Part shown: positions 41,867-49,981 of the stretch, piece after piece
Numbering within the stretch: position 1 is the first letter of the stretch
Layout of the letters: each line of letters starts with the position of its first letter
Assembly: GCF_000720255.1 (NCBI RefSeq)
Contig: NZ_JOJE01000034.1
Span: 1 to 64,000, forward strand
From: Streptomyces griseus subsp. griseus
GTDB taxonomy: Bacteria; Actinomycetota; Actinomycetes; Streptomycetales; Streptomycetaceae
Direction of reading: 5' to 3'
DNA: 64,000 bases
The notes under the pieces: generated by a model
What the model was told of the DNA's origin: nothing
The model's input: only the letters and a program-made list of their open reading frames with translations
The model's database searches: none
Program-made: the position numbers and the translations under genes

Positions 41867-42660
41867 TCCACCCGGCCCGCCCCACGGCGGCCCGGGTGGT
41901 GAGGGGGAGCCGGACAGCCCGGCCATTCGACCCTGCACCATCCCGCCCGTGTCGCAGTCGACCACCGCGAAGGAGAAGACCCGGTGACTGACCCCACCGA
42001 GCCCCGCGAGCCCGAACCCACCGTCCCGCCGATGGAGACGATCGCCGACAGCGACCGCCAGCCGCCCCGCCGCAGCCCTGCCCACACCACCACCGTTCCG
42101 AGGCCGGCGCCCATACGGACCCGCGACGACATCCCGCCCGGCGCCCTCGCCGTCGGCGCGATCCTCGGCACCGCCACCCTGATCCTCATCCTCAAGTGGG
42201 GCATCCCGAAGGCGATCGACTGGTACCACCACCAGGACTGGGCGTGGTTCACCCAGTGGACCGCCACGGTGAGCGATCCCGTCCACGCCTACCTGAGCGC
42301 GCACACCGCCGGCCTTCCGCTGACGGCCTCCAGCGCGGTCAACATCTGGTTGGGCGTCGGCGCTGTCTCCCTTGTGCTGGCCTGGTTCACCGGCGCGGTC
42401 GGCGCCCGCCTGACGTACACCGCGCACGGCGCGGCCACCGTGTACATGGTGTGGGCGTCCTCGCCCCCTGCCGGCCGCACCGTCGCCGCCGCGCTGGCCG
42501 TGCTGGCCTGGACGATCGGCTCGCTCTTCGCGCTGCGAGGCCTGTCCCTGCGTCCCGTGATCGTCCTGCCCGGGTGCGCCCGCCGGTCCTGACGGCTGCC
42601 TGAGCCACCCGTACCGCCCACGGCGGGCCGGGTGGTGACGGGGAGCCGGACAGCCCGGCC
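41852..42660. repeat. Two copies of a ~72-bp direct repeat
   Basis: The end of the RRQLR-type gene and its hairpin (41852-41924) recur after the next gene (42589-42660): both begin CTGACGGCTGCCTGA and end GGAGCCGGACAGCCCGGCC, with a GCCACCCG/CGGGTGG-type hairpin inside. The repeat brackets the 202-residue gene (41984-42592), as expected if that gene was inserted or duplicated by recombination. Confidence 0.7.
41984..42592 (+). CDS. Membrane protein of the transfer block
   Basis: A 202-residue protein. A soluble acidic/Pro-rich start (1-50) is followed by membrane segments at about 51-70, 108-130 and 137-190 (with AAALAVLAWTIGSLFALRGL). Its GTG start 41984 has AAGGAGAAG upstream. The gene sits between the two 72-bp repeats. 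Function unknown; a spread-type membrane partner is possible. Confidence 0.6.
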   Translation: MTDPTEPREPEPTVPPMETIADSDRQPPRRSPAHTTTVPRPAPIRTRDDIPPGALAVGAILGTATLILILKWGIPKAIDWYHHQDWAWFTQWTATVSDPVHAYLSAHTAGLPLTASSAVNIWLGVGAVSLVLAWFTGAVGARLTYTAHGAATVYMVWASSPPAGRTVAAALAVLAWTIGSLFALRGLSLRPVIVLPGCARRS

Positions 42661-42676
42661 GGAAGGGAACTCGCCC

Positions 42677-43165
42677 ATGACCGCCGCCCCCGACATCGCG
42701 ATCCCGGCCGCGCACGGCCTGAGCAAGAACCTGGACGACGCGTGCCACGACGTCGAAGCGAAGATCGCGCGGACCGACTCGAAGGCCTCTTTACTGCTGG
42801 CCTTCGACGGCGCGGTCCTCGCCGGGCTCGCCAGCGTCGCCGACAAGGACCTGCCGCTGGCCGCCCAGGTCGCCGGAGGCCTTGCCGTCCTCGCGCTCGC
42901 GGCCGCCGCCGTGCTGCTCCTCCTGGTCGTGCGCCCCAACCTCGGAGGCCGGGGCCGCGTCGTCCGCGAAGGCTTCCCCTGCTGGGCGCAGTTGAGCGAA
43001 GACGAGCTGCTCAGCGCGATGCGCACGGACACCCGCGCCACCCGGGTCAGGTCGCTGTCCCTCATCGTGGTCGCCAAGTTCGAACGCCTGACCCGCGCGG
43101 TCGACACGATCCTCGCCGCGCTCGCCCTGCTCCTGGCCGCCGCCGTCCTCGCGGTCGCCGGATGA
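42677..43165 (+). CDS. Pycsar-effector-like (PycTM) membrane protein
   Basis: A 162-residue protein with KASLLLAFDGAVLAGLASVA (about residues 37-56), a second hydrophobic helix (about 64-86), a soluble middle (about 87-135) and a C-terminal hydrophobic helix (about 140-162). The opening helix after DSKASLLLAF is typical of the effector family of the Pycsar cyclic-pyrimidine defence system. No pyrimidine cyclase gene is nearby, so a defence function is uncertain. The next gene overlaps its stop codon (ATGA). Confidence 0.65.
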   Translation: MTAAPDIAIPAAHGLSKNLDDACHDVEAKIARTDSKASLLLAFDGAVLAGLASVADKDLPLAAQVAGGLAVLALAAAAVLLLLVVRPNLGGRGRVVREGFPCWAQLSEDELLSAMRTDTRATRVRSLSLIVVAKFERLTRAVDTILAALALLLAAAVLAVAG

Positions 43166-43260
43166 GCAGCTGGCCGTACGCGCTCGTCCTGGTCCTCATC
43201 GCCGTGGCGGCCACCGCCGCCGCCCGGCGCACCCACCAAGTCGACACTGACAAGGAGTAG
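43162..43260 (+). CDS. 32-residue single-span membrane peptide
   Basis: Starts at ATG 43162, overlapping the previous stop, and encodes SSWPYALVLVLIAVAATAA as one hydrophobic helix followed by RRTHQVDTDKE. Coupling to the Pycsar-effector-like gene suggests joint function; no homology recognised. Confidence 0.5.
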   Translation: MSSWPYALVLVLIAVAATAAARRTHQVDTDKE

Positions 43261-43264
43261 CCCC

Positions 43265-43846
43265 GTGGCCCTCACCCTGTTCGCCCGCCGCCCCGCCCCC
43301 GTCGAACCGCCGGCGCCCGAGCCCGCGCCGTGGCCGGAGATCGGCGAGACCTGGAAGCCCGAGGGCGTCAACGTCGTCCAGCGGTACTACAACCAGGCCC
43401 ACGCGGTCGTCCTCGTCTACACCGCCGACGACGGGAAGACCGGCACCTACTACGCGGTCGCCTGCCTGGGCTGCCACTTCGCCTCCGCGCAGGACGGGCG
43501 GCGCAGCTACAACACGCGCTACAGCCTCGCGGACGCCGCGAAGACGGCCAACGAGCACGCCACGACCTGCCGCGCGCTGCCCCGCGACCTCCCCGCCCGC
43601 CCGGACGACGACACCGCGCGCGAGCAGCTGCACGCCTGGGTGCGCGGTGCCCGCCGCCGCAAGGAAGACGTCCAGGTGTGGATCTCCGACCTGGACCTGA
43701 TCCGCCTCACGCTCCAGCGCACCAACGACTGGATCGTGGGCGTGCTCCAGCAGCTGGCCGTCGACCAGCCGGAGATCCTGCGCATCGAGCGCAGCCAGTA
43801 CAGCGACTACGTCTCCTACTCCGCACGCCGCCTCCCGGAGGACTGA
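43265..43846 (+). CDS. Hypothetical protein
   Basis: A 193-residue protein. Residues ~30-90 form a beta-rich domain (VVLVYTADDGKTGTYYAVACLGC) with a Cys-Cys pair, then helices (HAWVRGARRRKEDVQVWIS). Its start GTG 43265 follows AAGGAG closely. No motif explains it. Confidence 0.55.
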   Translation: MALTLFARRPAPVEPPAPEPAPWPEIGETWKPEGVNVVQRYYNQAHAVVLVYTADDGKTGTYYAVACLGCHFASAQDGRRSYNTRYSLADAAKTANEHATTCRALPRDLPARPDDDTAREQLHAWVRGARRRKEDVQVWISDLDLIRLTLQRTNDWIVGVLQQLAVDQPEILRIERSQYSDYVSYSARRLPED

Positions 43847-43953
43847 CCGGCGCTCTCCGTACGGTCCCGCCCGCCGCGCGTCGGCGGCCGGGGCCGTGCG
43901 GTGTCCGCCCGGTCAGCAGAGACCAGGCGACCGGCCCTCCCCTGGAGGTCACC

Positions 43954-44337
43954 GTGCCCCTCGCCCGCCGCTCCCTGATGGACATCGCCGCCGAACGCTT
44001 CGGCTGGCGCCGCGCCTACGGCACCGCCACCCAGGTCGACGAACTGCTCACCGAGCAGACCGAGACCGCCTACCGCGCGGCCGCCGGCCATGTGGCCCTG
44101 GCCACCGCGAAGAACACCGACGTCCTCGCCGTGCAGCCCGGCGTCGTCGACGCACGCGGCCGCGTCCTGGCCGACGTCCTCTTCCTCGAGGGACTGCTCG
44201 CCGGGGCCCGCAACAACGGCCTGGCCCCGGAGCTCATCGAGCGCCTGGAGGACGTCGTCGACCACGGCCACGAGCTGACCGTGCTGCTCGCCGACACGAT
44301 CCGCACCACCGCCGCCGCCCACACGGACGGCCGCTGA
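43954..44337 (+). CDS. Hypothetical helical protein
   Basis: A 127-residue all-helical protein (LTEQTETAYRAAAGHVALAT, LFLEGLLAGARNNGLAPELI) with an acidic C-terminal half. GTG 43954 has GGAGG 6 bases upstream. It sits in the middle of the transfer block; no recognised family. Confidence 0.55.
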   Translation: MPLARRSLMDIAAERFGWRRAYGTATQVDELLTEQTETAYRAAAGHVALATAKNTDVLAVQPGVVDARGRVLADVLFLEGLLAGARNNGLAPELIERLEDVVDHGHELTVLLADTIRTTAAAHTDGR

Positions 44338-44437
44338 GACGCCCGGGGCGGCCGCAGGCTTCCAGACCCGGCCGCCCCGGAGCAGCACCCCTCCTCCCAC
44401 CAGAGCGCAATCCGACAGAAGAAGGAGCACCCCAATC

Positions 44438-45139
44438 ATGAACCGAGCCGTACGCCGCGCCACCATCGTCGTCGCCGACGCCGCCACCGAAGGCCTGGAC
44501 ATGGCGACTGTCGTGATCGGCGGCGCCATCGGCGCCTGGGCGGGCTACACCTACTACCCCGACACCTGGTCCGGCGACTGGCGCCTCGCGGTCACCGGCG
44601 CCGTCGCGGTCGTCGCCGCCGTCGCCATCAACAGCATGGCGGACCTGTTCCTCACCCCGCTGCGCCGCCTGATCGCCAAGGCCCGCTACAACCGGCCGCA
44701 GACCAGCGTCCACACCGCCCCGGCCGCACCGGACACCCTGGACGAGGGCCTGGCCCAGGTCGTCGCCGCGACCGAGGACGACGCCGCCCACCGCGCCGCC
44801 AGCGCGGCGTTCCACATCGACCGCGGCGACAACTTCCTGCGGGACGAGAACCGGTGGCGCGGCTACGAGAACGGCGAGGCGTCCTTCCACCTGGCCCCCG
44901 GCGTTTGGCTTCACTACGCCAGCACCGAGGCCAAGTACGGCGGGGATCACCGCTTCACGCTGCTGACCGGCGACGGTGACGAGCCGGTGACCATCCACAG
45001 CATCGACCAGATCCGCCACCACCTCGCCGCCCGCGCCGCCGGCCTCCCGGCCTTCCCGGCCACGGCCGCCGACGCCAGCGAGGACCGCGACGTCCTGCTC
45101 GATGACATCGAGGACCTCACCGGCCTGCACGCGAACTGA
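44438..45139 (+). CDS. Membrane protein with cytosolic domain
   Basis: A 233-residue protein with two membrane segments near residues 22-40 and 50-72 (AVTGAVAVVAAVAINSM) and a long soluble C-terminal domain (about 90-233) rich in acidic residues. The soluble part lacks recognisable motifs. It may anchor another transfer component. Start ATG 44438 has GAAGAAGGAG upstream. Confidence 0.6.
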   Translation: MNRAVRRATIVVADAATEGLDMATVVIGGAIGAWAGYTYYPDTWSGDWRLAVTGAVAVVAAVAINSMADLFLTPLRRLIAKARYNRPQTSVHTAPAAPDTLDEGLAQVVAATEDDAAHRAASAAFHIDRGDNFLRDENRWRGYENGEASFHLAPGVWLHYASTEAKYGGDHRFTLLTGDGDEPVTIHSIDQIRHHLAARAAGLPAFPATAADASEDRDVLLDDIEDLTGLHAN

Positions 45140-45228
45140 CGGACTGCCCGTTCCGCCCCGACCCGCAGCCGTGCGGGCCGGGGCGGTGCGGTAGCCCCTC
45201 AGCCCGCCCGCCCCGGAAGGACACCCAC

Positions 45229-45870
45229 GTGCAGTTCTTCAAGAACAAGCAGCCGGACCAGATGACCATCCGGCGCTCCGGCCTGTTCGTCTCCAAGAAG
45301 CTCACCGCCGACATCGAGGCCGCCGCGCCCATCGCCCAGCGCCTGGTCCGCGAGCACTACGGCCGCCGCCCGGTCGTCCCCGTCGAACTCGTGGTCACCA
45401 AGACCAATAAGCTCTCCGGCCTGGTCGCTCAGTCGCTGGGCGTCGCCGCCGGCATCAAGTACGAGGTGTGGCGCGACAAGGTGCTATCCCTGACCGCCCG
45501 TCCCGGCGACATCTACGCCGTCACCGTGGCCGGTCCCCAGAACTCGATCCGGATCTTCCTCAACGCCCAGCGCCTGCGCCGCCGCAAGGGCCAGGAGGTC
45601 GGCCCCACGCTCGTCTACGCGATGGTCGAAGTCGACCAGCTGTGCCGCAAGGGCGGCCCCGACGCGCAGATCGCCCTCGCCCGCCACGAGATGGGCACGC
45701 ACGTGCTCAACAAGGCCGCCCTCAAGAAGCTCTACAAGGAGCTCGTGGCGCGCGAGGACGAAGCGGAGAAGGCCACCCAGAAGATCATGGGCAAGGTCGT
45801 GCGCAACCACCGCCGCCAGGAGGCCGAAGCCCAACGGCAGGTACCCGCCGCGGCCCCCGGACGGTCCTGA
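45229..45870 (+). CDS. Protein with HExxxH motif, possible metal-dependent hydrolase
   Basis: A 213-residue protein with LARHEMGTHVLN: His153-Glu154-...-His158 is HExxxH, seen in tyrosine-carboxypeptidase-type (DUF1704/MATCAP) families as HEIGTH. Residues 1-120 form a mixed domain; the C-terminus is Arg/Gln-rich. If the metal site is real it would be a peptidase or related hydrolase, but the rest of the DUF1704 fold is not clearly seen. GTG 45229 follows GGAAGG. Confidence 0.5.
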   Translation: MQFFKNKQPDQMTIRRSGLFVSKKLTADIEAAAPIAQRLVREHYGRRPVVPVELVVTKTNKLSGLVAQSLGVAAGIKYEVWRDKVLSLTARPGDIYAVTVAGPQNSIRIFLNAQRLRRRKGQEVGPTLVYAMVEVDQLCRKGGPDAQIALARHEMGTHVLNKAALKKLYKELVAREDEAEKATQKIMGKVVRNHRRQEAEAQRQVPAAAPGRS

Positions 45871-45948
45871 CCCTTCACCGTGCTGCCCCGGCCCCGACAC
45901 CGGCCGGGGCGGCGCGGTGCCCGGTCAGCCCGCTCCCAGGAGGATCCG

Positions 45949-46521
45949 TTGCCCCGCACCATCACCAAGGCGGCCCCCGACCGCCTCACCGCCGTCCTCG
46001 CCGACATCCTCGGCACCGACTGGACGCTGCCCACCGTGCCGGAGTGGCCCGCCGTCTTCACCAGCGAGACCGCCGACCGTGACCTCACCTGCTACCCCGA
46101 CTGGAAGAACGGCCGGATCATCTTCGAACTGTCCCCGGCCGGGGCCGCCTCTGGCGACTTCGACCGCCGCCAGTTCGCGAAGTACACCCCCGACCTGACC
46201 GGCCACGACCACATCCACGCCTGGCTCGCCGACGGCGACCTGGCCGCCGTCACCGACGCCCTGGCCGTGATCCTGGAGCGGCTGATCGAACTGCCCCTCC
46301 CCGAGCGCACCCCCCTCGCCGACCCGCTGCAGACCCAGCGCGAGCGCCTGGCAGAGCAGGCCAGGGAACTGGCCGCGAACGCCTCGTACTTCGCCGCCGG
46401 CCTCATCTGGTCCCAGCCCGTCGGCGACGACGCGCAACGGCTCGCCACCCTCGCTCGCGACCTCGCGCACACTGCGACCCGCGTGGACGAGCTGCGCGGC
46501 CACAAGAACCCGCGACGCTGA
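45949..46521 (+). CDS. Hypothetical protein
   Basis: A 190-residue protein beginning at TTG 45949, with AGGAGGA 5 bases upstream. It has a Trp-rich opening (TDWTLPTVPEWPAVFT), a middle with RQFAKYTPDLTGHDHIHAW and a helical tail. The HDHIH group could bind metal. No family recognised. Confidence 0.55.
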   Translation: MPRTITKAAPDRLTAVLADILGTDWTLPTVPEWPAVFTSETADRDLTCYPDWKNGRIIFELSPAGAASGDFDRRQFAKYTPDLTGHDHIHAWLADGDLAAVTDALAVILERLIELPLPERTPLADPLQTQRERLAEQARELAANASYFAAGLIWSQPVGDDAQRLATLARDLAHTATRVDELRGHKNPRR

Positions 46522-46565
46522 CCAACCCGCCCGTCACCAGCACGTTCCCGACCACGGAGGAACTC

Positions 46566-47363
46566 ATGGCACGCAGCGCCCGGCCCCCCGTCCACTACAT
46601 GGCGACCCGGCCCGACGGCACCGTCCCGCCCACCGACAACCACCTCGCCCGCTACTACAGCGGCCTGGGCGAGACGATCCCGACCGTCAACCTCGCCGAC
46701 CACATCGGCCAGGTCATCGACCACCCCAGCCCCGGCCAGCAGTGGTACACCGACAAGCCGTTCTCGTACTTCCACATGTACATGCGGCCCGGCGAGATCC
46801 TGGAGCGCATCGAGGAGGGCTGGCCGATCCGGCTGTTCGTCGTGGAGCCGCTCGGTGAGACCGGCAACTGGGGCGGCCGCTACTACCCGTACTGGCTGAT
46901 GTCCCAGCAGATCCGCGTCGTGGAGGAGACCGGGGCGTGGCAGGCGTTCGGGCACCGCGGCGAGCAGGTCCTGGCCGTCCTCGCGCAGCTGCCCGACCTC
47001 GCCCGGCAGTGGGCCACCGAGTGGGCCGCCGACCCCGAGGGCACGCGCCGGACGTACCAGGCGTGGGAGCAGCGGGTGGACGACACCCACGCGCTGACGC
47101 AGTGGGCGTTCTGGCGGGCGCAGTCCTCCCGCCGCGCGGCCGGCCTCGCCGCGGCCGACCAGCTCGCCGGGGACGCCGCCGCCCAGGCCGCCACCGACGC
47201 CGGCGCCGACCCCCACACCGTCGCCCTGATCCAGCTGCGGGCCCGCTGCCTGGTCGCCGGTCAGCTCATGCACGACCGCATCCGCAACGGCGAGTACGAG
47301 CAGTCGATCCGCGCCCTGCTGCTCGGTGCCGCACTCGACACCCCCGCCCCCGTCCCGGCCTGA
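46566..47363 (+). CDS. Hypothetical protein
   Basis: A 265-residue protein. Residues 60-130 are aromatic-rich (FSYFHMYMRPGEILERIEEG, GGRYYPYWLMSQQIRV), with a helical C-terminal half. No membrane segment. It precedes the Nudix gene by 14 bases in the same direction. No function is evident. Confidence 0.55.
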   Translation: MARSARPPVHYMATRPDGTVPPTDNHLARYYSGLGETIPTVNLADHIGQVIDHPSPGQQWYTDKPFSYFHMYMRPGEILERIEEGWPIRLFVVEPLGETGNWGGRYYPYWLMSQQIRVVEETGAWQAFGHRGEQVLAVLAQLPDLARQWATEWAADPEGTRRTYQAWEQRVDDTHALTQWAFWRAQSSRRAAGLAAADQLAGDAAAQAATDAGADPHTVALIQLRARCLVAGQLMHDRIRNGEYEQSIRALLLGAALDTPAPVPA

Positions 47364-47377
47364 GCAGGAGTCACCAG

Positions 47378-47812
47378 ATGAGCACCGCCACCACTGACGA
47401 GACCGCCACCACTGACGAGACGATCCGCTACACCGCTGACGTCGTCCTGCTCGCCGCCGGGCACGTCCTGCTGATCGAGCGGGGCTGGGACCCGTTCAAG
47501 GGCCGGTGGGCCCTGCCCGGCGGTCATGTGGACGTGGGGGAGACCAGCCTGGCGGCTGCGGCCCGCGAGCTGGAGGAGGAGACCGGCATCACCGTCCCGG
47601 CCGCCAGCCTCCGGCAGGTGGGTGCCTTCGACGCCCCCGGCCGTGACCCGCGCGGCCGGTACGTCAGCGTCGCCTACACGGCCACCCTGCCGATACCGGT
47701 CAGGCCGACGGCCGGGGACGACGCCACCGCCGCCCGCTGGTGGCCCCTGAACGCGCTCCCGGATCTCGCGTTCGACCACGCCGACATCCTGGCGCGGGCC
47801 ACGGCCGGCTGA
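47378..47812 (+). CDS. Nudix hydrolase
   Basis: A 144-residue protein with an intact Nudix box at about residues 48-70: GGHVDVGETSLAAAARELEE followed by ETG, fitting Gx5Ex7REUxEExGU. Flanking strands (YTADVVLLAAGHVLLIERGW and AVxAxYTATLPIPV) are typical. Nudix enzymes hydrolyse nucleoside diphosphates linked to another group; the substrate cannot be read from sequence. It may sanitise the nucleotide pool or act on a signalling nucleotide, which is inference. Confidence 0.85.
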   Translation: MSTATTDETATTDETIRYTADVVLLAAGHVLLIERGWDPFKGRWALPGGHVDVGETSLAAAARELEEETGITVPAASLRQVGAFDAPGRDPRGRYVSVAYTATLPIPVRPTAGDDATAARWWPLNALPDLAFDHADILARATAG

Positions 47813-47922
47813 ACCTTCCTCGAGGGACGCGGCGTTCCTCCGTGCCGCCCCGGCCTCACCTGGCCGGGGCGGTCGCGGTGTTCCGCCACGACCAGGACCA
47901 GGACCGGAAGGAGGGGAGGGGC

Positions 47923-48216
47923 ATGCCTCAGTCGTACTGGGAGGTTGACGTCCCGACCAAGAACAACGACCAGGGGCGGCGTCTCCACGTCTTCGTCGGC
48001 CTGGCCGACAGCCCCGTCACCGCCCGCGAGGCAGCGCACGACGCGTACGACAAGGCGCTGCTGTTGCACCAGGCCGGGCAGGAGATCCCGTTCGAGTTCG
48101 TCAGCGGTTGGGGTGCCCGGGGGCTGCGGCCCGACTGGGACCTCGACTGGAACAAGGCGACGGCCGCTCCGTGGGTGAACCCCCACGGTCTGCTCGGCAC
48201 ACGCCGCACGTTTTGA
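47923..48216 (+). CDS. Hypothetical protein
   Basis: A 97-residue protein with ATG 47923 after GGAGGGGAGGG. It has VFVGLADSPVTAREAAHDAY and a Trp-rich C-terminus (WGARGLRPDWDLDWNKATAAPWVN). Family not recognised. Confidence 0.55.
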   Translation: MPQSYWEVDVPTKNNDQGRRLHVFVGLADSPVTAREAAHDAYDKALLLHQAGQEIPFEFVSGWGARGLRPDWDLDWNKATAAPWVNPHGLLGTRRTF

Positions 48217-48305
48217 ATCCGCCCCGGGACAGGCGTCAAAGGCGTCCAAACCAGCCGCCTGCCCCGGGCCACCCATCCCGTACGAAACGAGAGGGAGACA
48301 CCAGT

Positions 48306-48983
48306 ATGGCCTCCACCGTGCGCGTACACGGCCCGTCCGGACAACGCGCTCTGATCATCACCTCTCTCGCGGTGCCGCTGACCGGCTGGACAGTCCACGC
48401 CGTCACCCTGCACCGCAAGCTCGCGGCCGCGCGGCGCGACCCGCTGACCGGCCTGCACGGCCGCGACGGCTACACCGGCCGGGCCAGCGCGCTGACCGCC
48501 CGCTTCACCCAGGCCGCGATGGTCGTCCTGGTCGACGTCGACCACTTCAAGCAGATCAACGACACCTTCGGGCACGCCGCCGGTGACCGTGTGCTGGTCG
48601 CGACCGCGCAGCGGCTCACCGCCTGGGCGGGCAGCCGTGGTGTGGTCGGCCGGCTCGGGGGAGACGAGTTCGCGCTCGCGGTCCGGATCAGCCCGGCGCG
48701 GCGCCGCCTGCGCCTGGACCAGCTCGCCGCAGCGCTCGCCCAGCCCGTCGACGTCGGCGACGGCCGCCTGGTCGACGTCGCCGTCTCGATCGGCGCCGCC
48801 ACCCCGGACCGGATCGGCACCACCGACCTGACGGACCTGCAGCGGGCCGCCGACGCCGCCATGTACGCGGGCAAGCACACCGGCCGCGCGGTCCTCGCCG
48901 ACCGTTCCCACGCCACCGTGCGGTCCGTCAACGGCCGGCGCGACGGGCGGCCGGGCACGGCGAGCCTCGGGGCGGCCGCATGA
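48306..48983 (+). CDS. GGDEF-domain protein, putative diguanylate cyclase
   Basis: A 225-residue protein with one N-terminal hydrophobic helix (about 14-33) and a GGDEF domain from about 45. RDPLTGLHGR and VDVDHFKQINDTFGHAAGD are typical, and GGDEF itself is intact at residues 118-122. The inhibitory I-site (RxxD nine residues upstream) is absent. It should make cyclic di-GMP, which in Streptomyces binds BldD and controls sporulation. Position in a transfer block suggests the plasmid might bias development during mating. The next gene starts in its last codons (ATGA). Confidence 0.8.
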   Translation: MASTVRVHGPSGQRALIITSLAVPLTGWTVHAVTLHRKLAAARRDPLTGLHGRDGYTGRASALTARFTQAAMVVLVDVDHFKQINDTFGHAAGDRVLVATAQRLTAWAGSRGVVGRLGGDEFALAVRISPARRRLRLDQLAAALAQPVDVGDGRLVDVAVSIGAATPDRIGTTDLTDLQRAADAAMYAGKHTGRAVLADRSHATVRSVNGRRDGRPGTASLGAAA

Positions 48984-49441
48984 AAGCCCCCACCCTCTAC
49001 GCCCCGGACTTCATCCGCGGCATCACCATCAAGCAGCCCTGGACCGCGTGCATCGTCCACGGCGACAAGCGCGTGGAGAACCGGCCGAAGCCGTGGGCGC
49101 CGGGCTGGCGCCTGCTGCACGCCGGTGCGCACAAGACCATGGACCGGGCCGCCCTGCGCGACCCGCTCGTGGCCCGCACGATCCGCGGCCACGAGCTGCA
49201 CTTCAGCGCGGTCATCGGTGTCGCCCGGATCACCGGCTCCCACACCGACGACGGCGACCCGTGCAGCCCGTGGGCACAGACCGGCTGCTCCCACCTGGTC
49301 CTGGACGACGTCCACGCCCTCCCGCTGCCCGTGCCCTGCACCGGGGCGCTCGGGCCCTGGCGCGTCCCGCTGCCCGTGTTCGAGCAGGTCCTCCTCCAAC
49401 TCCCCCACCTGAACGAGCTGTTCCCGGAGGCCATGTCATGA
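48980..49441 (+). CDS. ASCH-like domain protein
   Basis: A 153-residue protein opening with GITIKQPWTACIVHGDKRVE and NRPKPWAPGWRLLHAG, the typical start of ASCH-type (PUA-related) RNA-binding or nucleotide-modification proteins. The rest is mixed with Cys near 94 and 100. ATG 48980 overlaps the GGDEF stop. Possible role in RNA or modified-base handling; the assignment is from the N-terminal motif. Confidence 0.65.
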   Translation: MKAPTLYAPDFIRGITIKQPWTACIVHGDKRVENRPKPWAPGWRLLHAGAHKTMDRAALRDPLVARTIRGHELHFSAVIGVARITGSHTDDGDPCSPWAQTGCSHLVLDDVHALPLPVPCTGALGPWRVPLPVFEQVLLQLPHLNELFPEAMS

Positions 49442-49971
49442 GCCGTCCCGGCGTCGCCCACCCGACCTCGGGCGCCGACCCCGACCCGCGCTTCCCCTTC
49501 CCCCACAGCCCCACCCCGACCCGCTGCCAGCTGGAGCCGACGCTGTTCGACTTCACCAACGGCGACCGCACCACCGACCGGGCGGCGACGGAGAAGCGGC
49601 TGGAGCAGGCCCGCAAGGCCTGCTCCCGCTGCCCCATCGTCAAGAACTGCCTGCGATGGGCGCTGGTCAACAAGCCGGTCACGCGGTTCGGCATCTGGGC
49701 GGCCACCACCCCCGGCCAGCGCACCGCCCTGCGCAAGCGCATGGTCGACCGGCTCGGGCCGGACTGGATCGACGTCCTCGCCCGCCAGGACGAGGCCCGC
49801 CGCGAGCAGGCCGCCGCCGCCCGGCACACCCCGCTGACCGTGGACCAGGCGCGCATCGTCCGGCTGGACCGCCAGGTGAACGGGCCGATGCCGACACACC
49901 GGCTGGTCACCCCCGAGCTCCAGCAGCGCAACCGCACCCGGCTCATGGCCGGCCTCAAGGCCGCGTCGTAG
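49438..49971 (+). CDS. WhiB-like [4Fe-4S] protein
   Basis: A 177-residue protein with four cysteines in the Wbl pattern: C30, C62-x2-C65-x5-C71 (CSRCPIVKNC), followed by FGIWAATTPGQR where most Wbl proteins have G[VI]WGG. The long C-terminal part is basic and may bind DNA. Wbl proteins sense oxygen or NO and partner sigma A. ATG 49438 overlaps the ASCH gene end. The altered G[VI]WGG turn is unusual and may shift its partner. Confidence 0.8.
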   Translation: MSRPGVAHPTSGADPDPRFPFPHSPTPTRCQLEPTLFDFTNGDRTTDRAATEKRLEQARKACSRCPIVKNCLRWALVNKPVTRFGIWAATTPGQRTALRKRMVDRLGPDWIDVLARQDEARREQAAAARHTPLTVDQARIVRLDRQVNGPMPTHRLVTPELQQRNRTRLMAGLKAAS

Positions 49972-49981
49972 GGGGGCCGCG

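Noticed and set aside
45685..45702. HEMGTH as a standard HExxH zinc protease motif
   Set aside because: The second His is one residue too far (HExxxH), so the ordinary zincin assignment does not apply.
47836..47880. GC-rich hairpins between transfer genes as riboswitches
   Set aside because: Simple CCCCGGCC/GGCCGGGG stems recur between several genes (45141, 45880, 47850); they look like intercistronic stabilisers or attenuators, without conserved riboswitch cores.
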